From Phymatolithon calcareum (taxonomy: Eukaryota > Rhodophyta > Florideophyceae > Hapalidiales): a stretch of 64,000 nt of DNA. Positions 55,442 through 64,000 of this stretch are shown piece by piece. The notes under the pieces were generated by a model. The model was not told the origin of the DNA. It ran no database searches and was given only the letters and a program-made list of their open reading frames with translations. The stretch lies in NCBI GenBank assembly GCA_977006965.1, contig OZ345381.1, forward strand, positions 248,001 through 312,000, given 5' to 3'. A program made the translations under genes and the position numbers. Numbering within the stretch: position 1 is the stretch's first letter; each line of letters starts with the position of its first letter.

Positions 55442-55640
55442 GTCGATTAAATAGAAAACGCCTCGCTTGTCTTGAAGATAAAGCAAACGGGGTAGCCCGT
55501 ATATCTGTTTAGCACCACAAACGGCAATAATATTGTTGGCGGCTTCGTTCACATCGAGGTCTATGCCACTCGCGGAGCAGTAATATTCGCCCGTTTCGCT
55601 GTTGGTTCTCCTCTCTGGGCGACTCTTGGGGTATCGAAAC
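55442..55640 (-). pseudogene. Possible TnpB/Fanzor-like C-terminal fragment
   Basis: The minus-strand frame reads RRTNSETGEYYCSASGIDLD followed by VNEAANNII. In TnpB and its eukaryotic relatives, the zinc-finger end is followed by D-x-N-A-A-x-N-I, carrying the last RuvC aspartate. Here D-V-N-E-A-A-N-N-I fits that pattern, but only one Cys of the second pair is present and a TGA lies about 40 codons upstream. No other RuvC or TnpB block was found nearby. It is a short fragment, and the match could be chance. Confidence 0.25.
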
Positions 55641-56576
55641 ACACCCAAGCTCGCCCTCTCTCAAGAAACTGGCCTCATTGAGTTGAACTAAAACTTAACT
55701 GAAATTCGTGTCTGGTTTCCGGGGGCTATTAGAGGGACTAACAGCTGCTATTGGGGACATATTACCTTGAGTTCATGGGTGAAAGAAGTTATCTTGGAAT
55801 CTGGTTATTTCACCTGCGCTTTTTAGGTGTGTCGCTTTAATAATCAGAGTGATCACCAGGGAATGCACCAGTTTGATTGCTGGGAATTGTTGAGAAACTT
55901 GCAATTGAAAATTTTATTTGCTGGAAAGATCGACTCTTTCGAACTCTAGCATTAGGCGCATCCATATCCACGTATTCTTCTTCTTCCTGCAGCCGGCGCT
56001 TAGCTCGCTCCCTTTACGCTTTCCTCGTTATTAATGTTGACGAGCACAAGCGTTTCACATTTCCAGCTGCAATCATGATTGAAATTTAACACCGACGTCG
56101 CGAGAGAACACACCTTTTGACTTTCTAAAGCTATAAACTCTATTTTTTCGCGGAAAAATATAAAAAAATATACCACGCGAATCCTCATCTTCTGTGTATT
56201 GACCTGCGCATGTCTTGCGTTAAGGAAAAATGGTTTAACTTGTTAAGAGAGGCTTAAAGTCTGCCAAATTCAGCAAAGGTTGGAGTATGATCGGCTTTTT
56301 TGCCAAATAAAAGTAATCAAAAAATAGGATAGAGAAGATTAGTAGCTCCTCCGGGCTTGGATAAGCTGAGAGGGAACTTTGTTTGTGGGCAAGACTGGAT
56401 TGGAGGGAAGAATGAGTACAGATTTGGAGAGTGGTGCCGGCGACAGAGAAGCATTTCGGTCTCTGTTTATAGGTATTCTGGCATAGGCGAGCCGCGGCGC
56501 TGTCAATTTACAGGAGAACGTGTCCGAAATGCTCCACTCAATCCTCAAGCTACGTACCACCACGTAGCAGGAGCAT

Positions 56577-57433
56577 TTGAGGGCACTGCTTCTGACGTTT
56601 TTAGAAAACTCAGAAATTGGGAAAGAGACTGGGCTTAAAATTGTCTCAAAGACAATAAAAGAAGGGTTGAGACAGGATAAAAACGGACAATCAACAGCCT
56701 GGTCAAGTGATGCTGACTTTGAGGAGGAACGCGGCGTGCCAAAGGAGCTGGAATGTCGACATTGCACTAAGAGTTTTATTCACAACGTCGCAAGAACCAG
56801 CAGCTTGATGCATGTGAGAATTCTCCAATAAAAAACTGACTTGGTGTCAAGGGCAATCCGTAGTGCATTAGAAGTGGTGCACACTCGTGACATCCTCATA
56901 TACCCAGTAGGAAGCGACTCAATTGTGGAAGATATTGATGCATCTCAGGCTGACATATCCCCTCTTGCCGTGGCTGGGCGAGAAGAAATGAGTCTAAGGG
57001 CCGAATCGGCGCAAAGTATAGTGAAGAGTATCGGGAAGAGATTCAGTCCATATTTGATACCGGAAGATTAGACAGTGCGAAAAATCTCAGCACCGCCGGA
57101 ATGCAAGAAAAGTTGCTTCTACAAAATCGTGGAAGATTCGACATACCATATGAGACGGATGTGACTCGAACCATATCCGCAATATATCAACAGGAAAAGA
57201 ACGGCAACAAATCCATGTCTGCGAAGCCAAGGCACACAATGGCGGACATTTGCGCAGTCGCGATCCAAGAATTTCTGGAAGTAGATCATATGAAATCTCT
57301 GCCAGCTAACGGCCTCAAACACCTGAGAGCAAAATTCCGATACGAAGATGGGTCATATCTGATGGACCTCCCTCCTGTGAAAAGTATTAGAGGGAAGATC
57401 TGTTATAAAAACTTATCTCGATCTCCGCTATAG
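56577..57433 (+). pseudogene. BED-type zinc-finger relic (hAT-like?)
   Basis: One frame reads ELECRHCTKSFIHNVARTSS then LMHVRILQ, resembling the BED fingers of hAT transposases (C-x2-C...R..L..H). A TAA at 56829-56831 follows, then LVSRAIRSALEVVHTRDILI in the same frame to a TAG at 57069. A second frame (57101-57433) continues with protein-like sequence and no known motif. The last BED ligand after the His is not visible. hAT assignment is tentative; no dimerisation domain (hATC) is seen. Confidence 0.35.
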
Positions 57434-58630
57434 CGAGAACTTCAGAACTTTAGTGAACGCAATAAAGCTGTGTCGGTAATTTGTGGTCAACGGGTGGAGC
57501 CCTCGAGGAAATCGCATCCTATAATGCTGCCGGGTCTGACCCAGTGCATCTGAGGAGCTCCATCCAGAGTTCGACCTGGTCAAACCCTGGACTTCCGCTT
57601 CCCTGAACTAATCTACAAGAACGCAAAGAGGATGGGAGGGTGGGAGAAACAAAAGAAACGATATCTCGATGCGGTCGAGAGGACAGAGGCAGATGTTGCA
57701 CTGTGCACCTTGGTTTCTTGCTGCTGAGATGCTTGAGCTCGCGGTTTGGCTGGTGCTATGATCCTGAGCTCGGTATTTTCCGATACATTTGATTTAGGTT
57801 CAGTGTTGGTCGCCGCTGGACCGGCTCTTGTGGCGGTTACTGCGGGTATGACAATATCCAGGACACTCGTTGAAGCGGATGGTCGTGCGGCCGAAAGGTG
57901 CTGCGGTCAAACCGTATTTTACACGTGGTTCATTGTGCGCCTTTGCTCTTCGAGGCGTGGGACATTCGTCTTCATCCCTGCTTCGATTGTTTGATAAAAG
58001 TTCTTCCGCGTTCCTTGAAAATGTAGTTATTTTTACTTATTTCTATGCTGGCAAGGTCTGCGACAGTGCCTGTCTTCAAATGGTTACTACAATTTTAAAC
58101 GATTTTTCTTAATAAAATGGAGTAAATGAGAGAGGAGGGCACGTCGAGAGATTTCAAGCCAAACTTATCTTTACACTCTCAGTGATTACAGCCTGGACTA
58201 CTACTAGACGCGAAAAGGCTGTTTTTTGAGTTCGGAATTTATTAGCACTCATGTGACTACAAGGGAGATTCGTTTCAACCCCTACGCTATTTGTAGCTTC
58301 GCTAATCTACTCAAATCCGAGTAAACCGAGTTAGCGTCGGAGCAATAGCTGCAAAAACCCTTCCCCGAAAAAGGGTGGAGGGAAATGCTTGGGGTCCACT
58401 GGTCAGATTTCTTATGAGGCTCAGGGTCGCAGCTCTATTGACTCATTGTCTATTCCATGTCATCGTATTAGACGATGGTGAAGAAAAGTAACTTGTTGAT
58501 GTAAGAGAATAGTACAAAAATGTTGTGGCATCTTTAAAACCTGTCTGGTGGAGTGGCAAGTTCCTTGTTACAGTGACGTTTTAATGGTCAGCGCCGTGTC
58601 GCCTCTCCAATTCCCCGACGCAGCAGGAGT
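57434..58630. other. No gene recognised
   Basis: Short frames only (for example 57746-57994), without motif support. The region ends at the in-frame stop (58630-58632) that precedes the membrane-protein pseudogene. Confidence 0.45.
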
Positions 58631-58641
58631 GAGCACTATTA

Positions 58642-60228
58642 TTGGACCGAAGGAAATCCGAAACCCATAGGACGGAAAAGCTGCCCTACTTGTCTGCAGA
58701 TGCGTCGGTAACTTTGACAATAAAAACCTTTTTCTTCTTTGACGCCCTCCGTGTGCATCAGATCATTGGCGACGCCACGCCTTGTGTGCGAAGCCTCGTG
58801 CCTCGACCCATCGAGATCCCGTTCTCCTCGGGCTATGTCAACGGCGCCGTCTTCATGCTCTTCGACCTCATCGCCATCTGGGCAGTTCACCGCGATCTTC
58901 TCGCTTTGCAAGGCCTCAAGTTGTCTGACCTCATCCGCACCGGAAATAAGGTCCAGCTTCAGCGCTCTAGAATTCCCATAGTTTCCGGCGAACTCCTCGT
59001 CCAGCAGACCCGTTGGCCAAATCTTCTCGTCCTCGCCAATGGCATGTTCCTCATATTCACCTTTATCGGCACTTTGGGCATCAACGGTTAGTCCAAAGAG
59101 AAGTACGTCCCTGCCTCTCTCGCCTACATCTCCCGCATTCGAGCCCATTCCAAAATCGACTAAATAGACGACAACGGTCGCGTCCGCGATCGCCTTCGTC
59201 CCCGTATCTTCATCCTCTGCCGCACCTCCGACCAGCACTCGATTCAGTATTGGCCTGGTGCCTTCAACGCTACCGGCAACGCCCACCTCGCCAATCTCTA
59301 CAATTTTCTTGATGGTAGCGGCGAACAGCACCATGTCAATCTCAGCACTCTCTCCTGTCAGATGAAAAACTGCCGGCCTTCGGAATTCGGCTGCAACGCC
59401 GCCATCAAGCCGCACAAGGCCAACGTGACACTGCTTTTGCAGAATGCCACGCTCCCCGGCTTTCCGAAGGAATGGCACGACGAACGCGTCGGCGTCGCCG
59501 ACCTGGGCCTCATGGCCATCTACCGCGCCGTTCTGTCGAGCACTTCGTACACAGTCGCTGGCCCTGGTGACCGTCTTGTCTGTTTCGAGCTATCCCCACG
59601 CGGAAGTGATCTGCTCGACGGTGAAGGCGGGTTGAATTGCTTCCTCTTCAAATGGAACGCGGACTCTACCGAAGCACGCATCACGTTTGGCCGGGTGTTT
59701 ATTTCGAGAAAGGGCTGGGAAGTTTTTGACAGTATTCAGATGCCTCTTGAGATCACCACTGCGACGGCGACATTGCGCTGGGACTGCGATGAGCTCGGCG
59801 AAAAATTCTTCGCGGACGGCTTGCGCGACCTCGGTGTCAGCAGTTACTTACTCAGAGACGTGATGGACAACGCCGTGTCGCGCGCCGTCACGGCCGAGGT
59901 ACCCTCCGTCAACTTGTGCCAAAAGATCGACGCTCGTATCACGGTTGTACATACGTATGCCTTTGTACTTCTCATCTTTGTGGGTTTTTGCGGGCTCTTG
60001 CTGTGTTGAGCGAAGGAGATCATCGCGCTTATATTTGGCAAGCAGGAGATCGGTATTGGGATCGTGTTAAGTGCAAATCACTATGATACATTGTCGGCTA
60101 TGCTGCGCGCGGAACAGGAGCGCAATGGCAGTAGTTTGGTGAACGGGGGCTGTGCGGAACTCGATATAGCCATTGCCCAAAATGGCTTGGGACAAGTAGA
60201 ACCTCTGGCGGAGATAAACGAGACTTGA
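58642..60228 (+). pseudogene. Membrane-protein gene with three in-frame stops
   Basis: A single frame of about 528 codons stays protein-like from 58642 to the TGA at 60226-60228, crossed by TAG (59089-59091), TAA (about 59161-59163) and TGA (60007-60009). It predicts a hydrophobic segment near VNGAVFMLFDLIAIWAVH, a second at LLVLANGMFLIFTFIGTLG, a Cys-containing soluble domain of some 250 residues, a clear membrane helix VVHTYAFVLLIFVGFCGLLL, and a charged tail after the third stop. A stop lies just upstream and no good ATG opens the frame, so the 5' end may be missing. The segment is G/C-richer than its surroundings. I do not recognise the family. The 279-codon minus-strand frame over it is a shadow. 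Confidence 0.55.
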
Positions 60229-60516
60229 TGGAGTCGAGTGTGGAGCACGAGTCAACGACAGGGGCTAAAGTTCGAGCATCGGATCTGATAGAAGTTAGAG
60301 AAGTCTAGCGTGTCGTAAAGCACAGATTTACGTTCTTCACGTTGGTGGTCATTTATCAGAAACTCTTAGGAGCGGAAGAATGGTGAGTAATTTGCAATTA
60401 AACTTGGTGGTCCTTTGAAGACAAAGGAATCCTTTGGAGTTACGTGCGACCTTCAACAGGTCAAGGCCTAGGGACCTTGACCGTCGGAATGGGGTGAAGC
60501 AATAATATTTATTGGG

Positions 60517-60565
60517 ATATACTTGCTTGACGAACTCCATCATGGAGTTCGTCAAGCAAGTATAT
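60517..60565. repeat. Perfect 24-bp inverted repeat with one-base spacer
   Basis: The left arm starts ATATACTTGCTTGACGAACT. The right arm is its exact complement, separated by a single C at 60541. A shorter inverted pair (GGTCAAGGCC...GGACCTTGACC) lies about 60 bp upstream. Confidence 0.95.
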
Positions 60566-62457
60566 GGATGAGTTCGGCGCCTTTTATGGTGTTTTCGGGG
60601 AGCACAAGGAACACGATGATCTTACGTGGTGCTCCAATTCAGTACCTGACAGTTGGTATTTCTAAATTTAGAGCTCACGCGCAATGGTACATTCTCATTG
60701 TCTTTCCTCTCTCAAGTCTTCTCGAGTTGCCCCTTCATCGATCATGCCAGATTTGCGACATAGCGCGTGTTGAAGTTTGAAAACAGACAGTGACGGGGTT
60801 TATCGTCGCTGAGGAAGATACGCCAGAATGTCAAATTATTTGACTTACTCGTTCACACTGCATAAATAAGTCTGACGTGGTGCTCTGGAAGAGTTATTTA
60901 TATATCTCTTATGTGGAACAAATAATTTGTTCACTGTGTCGGAATGGCGAATAAAATACTGAATACGTACAGTACTTGACAGCGCCGCTGCCGGCAGAGC
61001 GTCTATAGAGACGATGCCAACGCCCTTAATCAATAGGGACTTACGCGAGTACCGCGCCACGTGCCATGCGCGGTTACGACATGCTATCGGATCAGCTGTC
61101 AAACGAGCTCGGTGCACTGATCACCGAGCTGCAAAATGTGGCGCAATGAACACACAATGACGCCTCGCTACCCGGGGTCGTCTACGGCGAACAATACAGG
61201 AGTTTTGCAATTTAGATGGGATATCTGAGATCCTAAGTTTTTCCGCCCGCCCCTCTGGCGGTGCGTTTTCGTAAGCTACACAAAGGTAGGTAGCAACTGA
61301 GGAAGCCTTGCCCATATCTTCGGAAGTCTGTGGGGCTTTTAAATAAACTTTGCTCAAAAAAAATACTTGACAGCGTATGCGTATTCCCATCTTGGTTGTA
61401 TCAACGCCTTATATATGGCAGAAAGGCTGTGTGATCCTTGGCTTGATTTGTTAAAATGGCACCTAATTTGGATCTTTCGTGGGGCGCCTATTCTCCCGGT
61501 GGGCCGGTGCGCTGAAGAATTCATGATTCACGTTCCTCATATTTTAGTCTTTTAAGTTAAACGTCTGTGGCAGTGATTATACTTTAATGCATATTGGCAA
61601 GAACAGTTTTCACGCGTGTAGCTTAACGCACCTGCAGAATTGAGAGCTTATGCCTGAAATTCAGATGTTAAAAACTAAGTTTTTTAAAGAAAACTTGACT
61701 GCTAACATCTGCCAGGCATAAATATGAGCCACAACGGGTATTTGGTGACATTTACCGGACAAATTGCAAATGTGTGGCGGCAAAATATAGCACATTCTTC
61801 TGAAATGCTGCCCTTGGACATAGAATGTTACGTTGTAGTCAACTGGGCCAAAGGGATTGCCTCCCTGATCAGGAAGGGCATTGTGAAGGGACAATTGGGG
61901 CTATATGAAGGATATCGCCACATGGAAGTAGAGGTGGCACGTGGACTGCAAGGCTGAAAATGACATATCTGATACCATAACGTTATATAACGCTACCTAA
62001 CGTTAGAAAGTGAAAAAACGTTTCCAACCATTGTACCATGACGAGATATGAATATCGAAGGAAGAAGACTTTTCTATACTGTTTGCCACAGAATTCCTTT
62101 TATTCCGTCCTAAGGCATGCACACCTTTTTGCCGCGTTAGAGTGGTTGAGTATGGAGACTGCCAATAGAATTAGTTGGCTACTCCGGAGAACCGTTAGCT
62201 TCAATCTTTGGCGACGTACCAGGCCTAGACGCGCGAGCCGCAGTCCAGCTCGCTAGCGATAGAACAGAGTGGAAGAAACATAGGCCCTCGAAAGGCTGCG
62301 AGCCCCCTTGGGACAAAGCAAAACAAATAATTGAATGCTGCTGTTGGAAGCTTCTTCCACAAATCGAGAGATTTTCCCAGCCTCATACAGGGTGGTATAT
62401 CTGTCGCAGGGCGTGGACCAAGGCTAGGTGTTGTCTACCCTGTGGGGGAAACTGGTT
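60566..62457. other. No gene; contains repeat B copy 3
   Basis: No coding gene is supported. A 77-codon frame at 61724-61957 spans repeat B copy 3 (CYVVVNWAKGIASLIRKGIV). The final 200 bp may hold the 3' untranslated region of the minus-strand gene that ends at 62458. Confidence 0.4.
61826..61918 (+). repeat. Dispersed repeat B, copy 3
   Basis: AACTGGGCCAAAGGGATTG, CCTGATCAGGAAGGGCAT and ATATGAAGGATATC match copies 1 and 2 about 20 kb away. It is more diverged. Confidence 0.6.
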
Positions 62458-64000
62458 TTAAAGCGCCGTGTCAATATCCGGATCAAGAAGCCCGGGAAAT
62501 GAATTTTCCTTCAACTTCAAATAATTCTCGTTCGAAAGAGGGTGCACATCGTTCACATCCACCCACTCGGTATTGTTATAACCGTCAAACTGCACAAGCA
62601 CCCGCAACTGGCTGTCATCTCCCTCGTCATCGCTTGCTGACAGAGTAGGCCTAAAGTGCTCCCGTCCAGCGTACCACAATGCATCCGCGGAGTATCGCGC
62701 CCACACGCGGCACACTTGAACCGATTGCACTTTGCGGGTAAACTTGACGAAATCTATGTGAGGCGCAAAAACTCTGTCGGCAGCTGCCACGGTTGCGCCG
62801 AACATATTATTCCGACCCAGCTTCAGATCGCTGACAACGCGGTAAGCGGGACCCACGTCCGAGTCAACTCGCACGAAGCTGCGCGCGCCGAGCATGCTTG
62901 CTGCCACAACACCAGAAAGCACACGACTTCTGCCGTGGTCGTTCAGGACCATCACGCTTTGGCATGGATGAACACCCAACTGACAAAAAATGTCGCGCCA
63001 TGACTGAAGGTACGGCGCCTCATCAGTCCCTCCCACAGCCACTCTAGCAATTTCACGCTCTTCGGACAGAAAGAAGTCGTCTGACGAAAGCGAGTGCTGC
63101 AATCCAGCAATTTTGAGTTCCCGATTCATTCGCCGCTCACTGCCGTAGTGAATGACGCCTAGCATCAACTCCTCTGAGGTTTTCTTCAACTTGAGAATAA
63201 GAGGCTCGTCCACATCAGGGGCCGGTGCTTCTTCAAAAGCGATGTCGAGCTTGTCCATGTATTTGCTGATATTATCCTCATTGACTGCAAGTTCACACTC
63301 ATCAAGCAGCTTACGGATGAATTCGCGATCACAAAGATCACCGATACGCGTCCTAAGCATTGCCCCAATGTTGCTTACGCTCGAAAATTCGGGACAGCCT
63401 GCAACAAAAGCAGTGAAGGCATTTAAACGTCGCGCATGCGAGTTCAAAAGAAGTGCATCGAAGTCCACTATGACACCCCGGCGACCATTGTCACGAAATG
63501 CGTCACTTTGATTTGCGTCCACACTCGCAATTACATCCTCATCCTTTGTTTTCGCATGAAGCCTCTTCTTTCTCTTGATATTCTTTGTGATTTGTTTGGT
63601 TCCATTCTCTTGCGGTTTTGTTGTCCTGATGGAGCTTGAGGATCCACTTCTTGTTGCGATCGCCCTGGGATCCTGCTGCTCTTCGGTATCCAAACGTCGT
63701 GCGTCAGTCAGCTTGCTGCCAAGACCGGCACGATCGAGAGGTTCTGTAACTTCGAGCGCCTGAACGATTCCCGTTCCCCTGGCTCCCAAACGCCCGGTAA
63801 AGCCCATTTTGGCCAGAATTCGCGATCCAATTTGTCTTGTATGCTTTTCGAATTCAGGATTGACATCAGCAGCACTCGTCTCCCGCGACTCACCACGAAC
63901 GGTTCCTCTCTCGTCATCATCCACGTCAGACCAGCCATCCATTCGACCCTTCTTTGAATAGTAAAACGTGCATAAAGCGTCGGCTTTCATTCTTTCAAAA
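62458..64000 (-). CDS. G-patch / HAD-like / Tudor fusion protein (5' end may lie outside)
   Basis: An intronless frame of 510 codons from ATG 63990. The frame is still open at the window edge, so the true start may be further out. Residues about 54-93 form a G-patch (IGSRILAKMGFTGRLGARGT..GLGSK), a domain that docks to DEAH helicases in splicing or ribosome assembly. Residues 135-147 are a basic cluster, probably a nuclear signal. Residues about 173-385 look like a HAD fold: VIVDFDALLLNSH (motif I, D-x-D), and LGVHPCQSVMVLNDHGRSRV then AASMLGARSFVRV (motif IV region); the motif III Lys is not evident. Residues about 427-490 resemble a Tudor domain (WARYSADALWYA...VQFDGYNNTEWVDVNDVHPL). G-patch and Tudor also meet in ZGPAT-like proteins, but a HAD-like insert would be unusual. 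It is the best-preserved gene here. Confidence 0.7.
   Translation of the reverse strand, partial: FERMKADALCTFYYSKKGRMDGWSDVDDDERGTVRGESRETSAADVNPEFEKHTRQIGSRILAKMGFTGRLGARGTGIVQALEVTEPLDRAGLGSKLTDARRLDTEEQQDPRAIATRSGSSSSIRTTKPQENGTKQITKNIKRKKRLHAKTKDEDVIASVDANQSDAFRDNGRRGVIVDFDALLLNSHARRLNAFTAFVAGCPEFSSVSNIGAMLRTRIGDLCDREFIRKLLDECELAVNEDNISKYMDKLDIAFEEAPAPDVDEPLILKLKKTSEELMLGVIHYGSERRMNRELKIAGLQHSLSSDDFFLSEEREIARVAVGGTDEAPYLQSWRDIFCQLGVHPCQSVMVLNDHGRSRVLSGVVAASMLGARSFVRVDSDVGPAYRVVSDLKLGRNNMFGATVAAADRVFAPHIDFVKFTRKVQSVQVCRVWARYSADALWYAGREHFRPTLSASDDEGDDSQLRVLVQFDGYNNTEWVDVNDVHPLSNENYLKLKENSFPGLLDPDIDTAL

Noticed and set aside
58639-59478. 279-codon open frame on the minus strand
   Set aside because: It lies exactly opposite the membrane-protein frame. 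Its acidic, Gly/Val-rich composition is what the complement of that frame would give, and the plus frame shows clear membrane helices.

Overview
The window is eukaryotic nuclear DNA dominated by transposable elements. The evidence is chromodomain Ty3/gypsy retrotransposons, Helitron, piggyBac-like, Mutator-like (MULE) and pogo-like relics, a LINE tail, TATA/AATAAA signals around a small intronless gene, and an intronless G-patch/Tudor gene. There are no bacterial operons. The mix of intronless genes and diverse transposons would suit a compact algal genome, perhaps a red alga, but that is a guess: nothing here fixes the species.

Layout. 0-2.6 kb: an unidentified coding relic and an internally deleted piggyBac-like element with paired CCTCAATTGAGG subterminal palindromes. 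3.1-6.4 kb: a decayed Helitron whose Rep HUH histidines are lost. 9.3-9.86 kb: a fold-back MITE. 10.0-11.2 kb: a DGQHR-motif (ParB/DndB-like) pseudogene with two in-frame TAGs, running into a 1.1-kb satellite of exactly 110 decamers that switches from CATTTTCATT to CATTTGCATT. 13.8-14.4 kb: three tandem tRNA-like (A box/B box) units on the minus strand. 14.4-14.9 kb: a solo LTR. 15.1-16.0 kb: an HSP70 fragment.

16.5-38.0 kb holds two nearly complete chromodomain Ty3/gypsy elements, TSDs CTAAT and CTCAC. Element 1 (16456-25933) has LTRs about 98% identical; element 2 (27452-38003) has LTRs differing at one position. Each lies inside a decayed MULE copy. Both share a primer-binding site resembling the complement of a tRNA-Tyr 3' end, a -1 gag/pol frame relation, and a large antisense ORF between pol and the 3' LTR. 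In element 2 this antisense ORF is intact (650 codons) while gag-pol carries about six breaks. This conserved antisense gene is the leading candidate for an undescribed system.

39.6-46.2 kb: a pogo-like transposase relic, a complete non-autonomous MULE with a perfect 10-bp TSD, a second piggyBac-like element and a LINE 3' end. 47.7-53.8 kb: an almost gene-free stretch with 29 copies of TACTGTA/TACAGTA (under one expected) and one small C2H2 zinc-finger gene. 55-60 kb: a possible TnpB/Fanzor-like scrap, a BED-finger relic, and a membrane-protein pseudogene with three in-frame stops. 60.5 kb: a 49-nt perfect palindrome. 62.5-64 kb (minus): a gene that appears to fuse G-patch, HAD-like and Tudor domains, reaching the window edge.

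All domain names come from reading motifs by eye; no search was run.
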